DNA of 64,000 nt. Source: Actinotignum schaalii_C (GTDB lineage: Bacteria > Actinomycetota > Actinomycetes > Actinomycetales > Actinomycetaceae). Shown here one piece after another: positions 62,040 to 64,000 of this stretch; position 1 is the first letter of the stretch, and each line of letters starts with the position of its first letter. The stretch spans positions 53,616 through 117,615 of the forward strand of contig NZ_JAWUEL010000002.1 in NCBI RefSeq assembly GCF_034119425.1, in the 5' to 3' direction. The notes under the pieces are model-generated. The model ran no database searches. It worked only from the letters and a program-made list of their open reading frames with translations, and was not told the DNA's origin. Position numbers and translations under genes: made by a program.

Positions 62040-63752
62040 TTACTCTTCTTCTGATTCCTGCTTCGGGTCCGTCTCCGAGATTACCTGCACCTCGGCCTCA
62101 GCTTCGTGCGCCAGTTCAGGTCCGGCTTCGGCTGCGCACGCCGGTTCACTCTCGGATGTCGTATCAGACTCAGCTAGTGCCCCGGCCTTATGCTCCACTT
62201 CCGGTGCCTGTTCCGCTTCCCTTTCCGCGTCTACGTTCGTCTCGGTTTCAAAATCGGGCACGTCCGTTGTCTCGGACTCAGGCTCGTCCGCGGTGAAAAG
62301 CTCGACTTCGCCTTCTGCATTGTAGACCGGATTCCAGCGCGCACGCAGATCTTCGGCTTCCTCCACGCGTCCTAGTTCTTCGAGACGATCTGCCTTAATG
62401 AGCTCAACGCGGGCGCGTAATTCTTCATCAAGGTTTTCAACCTTGATTTTCTCCAGGACGGCCAGTCCGGCCTCGGAATCCCCTGCGTCCGCGCGGGCGC
62501 CGGACGTCACCAGCGCCAACTCCAACGTGGTGGCGGTATTGAGCCGCTTGAGCGGAATTTCGGCAATAAAGGCAAGAGCCTTTTCAGGCCGCCCCAATCC
62601 GCGCTCGGAATCAGCCTCAAGGGCCACATGCGAGTAATCATCGGTCATGCGCCGATAGGTGCGCAGCTCACGCAGAGCTTCGGAGTACCGGCCGGTCAAG
62701 TAGGACGTCAATCCCAGCGCCTCACGCACGATGTCGATGCGCGCAGCGTGCCGGTAGGCTGCTTTCGCGTGCTCGTAGGCGATTTCCGGGTTCTGATCCA
62801 TCATGGATCCGGCATAAACCAGATGCCGCGCCACGTTCTCGGACACCGCTGGCGCGAGAACCTTGAGTTTACGACGCGATTCCGCCGCGAGATCCTGAGC
62901 ATTAACCGTTTCCGGAATAAAGGGATCTTTCACGCCACGACTGCGGCGATCGTCACGCCGCCGTTTATCTTCCTCGCGATGTCCACCGCGTTCGTCACGC
63001 CTGTAGCTATCGCGACGGCGCTCATCACGGCGCCGGTCATCCTGCCGGTGGTCGTCACGCCGGCGCTCACCGCGATCAAACTTCTGCTTGTCGTCATAGT
63101 GGTCGCGGCGCCCGTAGTTGTCATTATCGCGGGGTTCATTTTCGTTGGTACGACGACGATCTTCGCGCCCGGAACGCTCATTATAACGATCATCACGCCG
63201 CCCCCCGAATCGCCTGTCCTGGTCCCGGCGATTATCGCGCCACTGGCCACCGCGTCCGCCGCGCCGGTCGTAGCGGCCTTCACCGCCGCGATCCCAGGAA
63301 CCTCGGGATTCGCGCGATTCACTCGAATCCCTGTCATTCCAATCGCGCCGGTATCCACGATGGTTGTCACGGTCACGTCGGTTGTGGAATCCACCCTTCT
63401 GTCCGCGTTCGCCGCTACCATCGTGGAATTCACCCTGACGGTTCCACGAAGAGCGCCGGGAACCACCATCGCGCCCGCCACGGGAATCTCGCGATTCCCA
63501 GGAGTCACGGTCGTGGCCGCGATCATAACGACGGCCACCACGTCGATCCCCTTGGTGACGGTTCCAGTTTCCCTCTCGATTATCCCGCCGCCGTGAGCCT
63601 CCGCGGCGGTCATTCCAGGCATCGCGGGGATCACCCGAATCGCGGGTCGCGCCGCCCTCTCCATCGTGCTGCGAGGGTTCGCGCCGTTGCCGCGCGGACC
63701 GCCATTGTCCTTTCGGGCGGTCGTCTTCGGAGCGCTCTTCGTGGTCAGACAT
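62040..63752 (-). CDS. TPR protein with Arg/Asp/Gly-rich disordered N-terminus and acidic tail
   Basis: About 570 residues. Residues 1-280 are a low-complexity mix of Arg, Asp, Gly, Asn, Ser and Trp (GGRRYDRGHDRDSWESRDSR), highly charged, with RGG-like pieces. Residues about 290-470 are helical TPR-like (YEHAKAAYRHAARIDIVREALGLTSYL, LTGRYSEALRELRTYR, ALAFIAEIPLKRLN). The last 80 are very acidic. Rv1691-like proteins share the TPR part; the long N-terminus resembles RNA-binding regions. Start MSDHEERSE has GAGG 6 nt before. It lies between 5S rRNA and HAD. Confidence 0.78.
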   Translation of the reverse strand: MSDHEERSEDDRPKGQWRSARQRREPSQHDGEGGATRDSGDPRDAWNDRRGGSRRRDNREGNWNRHQGDRRGGRRYDRGHDRDSWESRDSRGGRDGGSRRSSWNRQGEFHDGSGERGQKGGFHNRRDRDNHRGYRRDWNDRDSSESRESRGSWDRGGEGRYDRRGGRGGQWRDNRRDQDRRFGGRRDDRYNERSGREDRRRTNENEPRDNDNYGRRDHYDDKQKFDRGERRRDDHRQDDRRRDERRRDSYRRDERGGHREEDKRRRDDRRSRGVKDPFIPETVNAQDLAAESRRKLKVLAPAVSENVARHLVYAGSMMDQNPEIAYEHAKAAYRHAARIDIVREALGLTSYLTGRYSEALRELRTYRRMTDDYSHVALEADSERGLGRPEKALAFIAEIPLKRLNTATTLELALVTSGARADAGDSEAGLAVLEKIKVENLDEELRARVELIKADRLEELGRVEEAEDLRARWNPVYNAEGEVELFTADEPESETTDVPDFETETNVDAEREAEQAPEVEHKAGALAESDTTSESEPACAAEAGPELAHEAEAEVQVISETDPKQESEEE

Positions 63753-63857
63753 TTCATTCCTCGCAGTTCGATTGTTAAGAATCACGATGCTGTGCTTATT
63801 TTAGGCCGACTCCAGCTCGGCCGCGCGCTGAGCATTGAATTTTGGCGCGCAGAGATT

Positions 63858-63916
63858 AAAAAGTGTGTGGGGTGTGTACTATGCCCCACCAAAAGACATA
63901 AACACACCCCACACAC
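63858..63916 (-). terminator. Terminator of the rRNA operon
   Basis: A 15-bp perfect inverted repeat, 63863-63877 and 63902-63916, with a 24-nt loop, followed on the minus strand by TTTTTAAT. It is just past the 5S gene end. Confidence 0.92.
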
Positions 63917-63931
63917 AATCAACAAAAAACA

Positions 63932-64000
63932 TGGCGGCAGCAACCTACTCTCCCACACCCCACCGAGTGCAGTACCATCAGCGCAAACAACCTTAGCTAC
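63932..64000 (-). rRNA. rrf: 5S rRNA, 3' part (rest outside window)
   Basis: On the minus strand the 3' part reads GGTGTGGGAGAGTAGGTTGC then TGCCGCCAT, the conserved 5S end. About 69 nt are in the window; the operon continues to the right. Confidence 0.9.

Noticed and set aside
62628..63596. 322-codon frame rich in Val, Ala, Ile and Thr on the plus strand
   Set aside because: Antisense of the TPR/disordered gene; its hydrophobic look comes from complementing Arg/Asp/Gly codons.
62930..63740. Repeat array resembling CRISPR
   Set aside because: The repetition is irregular codon-level low complexity in a coding region, with no constant repeat or spacers.
1..64000. Riboswitches, mobile elements, prophage or origins
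   Set aside because: No recognisable conserved riboswitch core, transposase, integrase, att duplications or DnaA-box cluster was seen by eye.

Overview
The window looks like chromosome of a moderately GC-rich actinobacterium, most likely an Actinomycetaceae-type member of the Actinomycetales (inferred). The evidence is mycothiol synthesis (mshC), pupylation genes (pup, pafA, dop, arc), an ANTAR response regulator of the PdtaR type, an actinobacterial GlgM/GlgC pair, a SufR-led suf operon, SteA/SteB, a DnaE2 mutasome and local gene orders shared with Mycobacterium. I see no transposases, integrases, CRISPR arrays or prophage genes.

Layout. 1-2.0 kb: a hexose-6-phosphate epimerase cut by the window edge and a GntP gluconate permease behind a palindromic operator candidate. 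2.0-12 kb: a coaE-rpsA-polA-pdtaR-tRNA-Leu-pyk-lgt-trpC-like block, colinear with the M. tuberculosis trpC-lgt-pyk-polA-rpsA-coaE region but without trpB and trpA; the trpC-like gene has lost its catalytic residues. 12-19.6 kb: a lipoprotein FKBP, pafA, pup, dop, arc and trmI; no 20S proteasome genes lie in the cluster and ARC lacks the proteasome-docking tail. 19.6-28.4 kb: a RecB-like nuclease, mshC, uppP, an aldo/keto reductase fold protein with a degraded active site, a very acidic small protein, tRNA-Leu(GAG), an M3 peptidase, and a GNAT/PRA-PH-like fusion.

28.5-34.4 kb: the SOS mutasome imuA'-imuB-dnaE2 under a near-perfect LexA box. 34.4-44.9 kb: tRNA/rRNA methyltransferases, an XRE regulator with an upstream palindrome, SPFH and NfeD membrane proteins, an ABC ATPase, divergent glycogen genes glgM/glgC, an ABC-F protein and a zinc peptidase. 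44.9-51.8 kb: sufR-sufB-sufD-Rieske-sufC-sufS-sufU-sufT, all tightly packed, with a CAAC-N6-GTTG site upstream of sufR.

52-64 kb: a leftward cell-envelope and maintenance block: 5S rRNA end, a TPR protein with a long Arg/Asp/Gly-rich disordered region, a HAD phosphatase, a 58-residue protein, tlyA, nadK, recN, steA, steB, a MraY-like transferase, murJ and a NUDIX hydrolase. Genes are very compact: many junctions are 4-nt ATGA/GTGA overlaps, and three convergent pairs share a 4-nt CTAA/TTAG with both stop codons.

The observations most worth follow-up are the proteasome-less pupylation operon with a hairpin just upstream of pup, the two apparent pseudoenzymes (TrpC-like and AKR), the atypical MraY-like protein beside murJ, the GNAT/PRA-PH fusion and several unreported operator candidates. 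No wholly new multi-gene system could be demonstrated.
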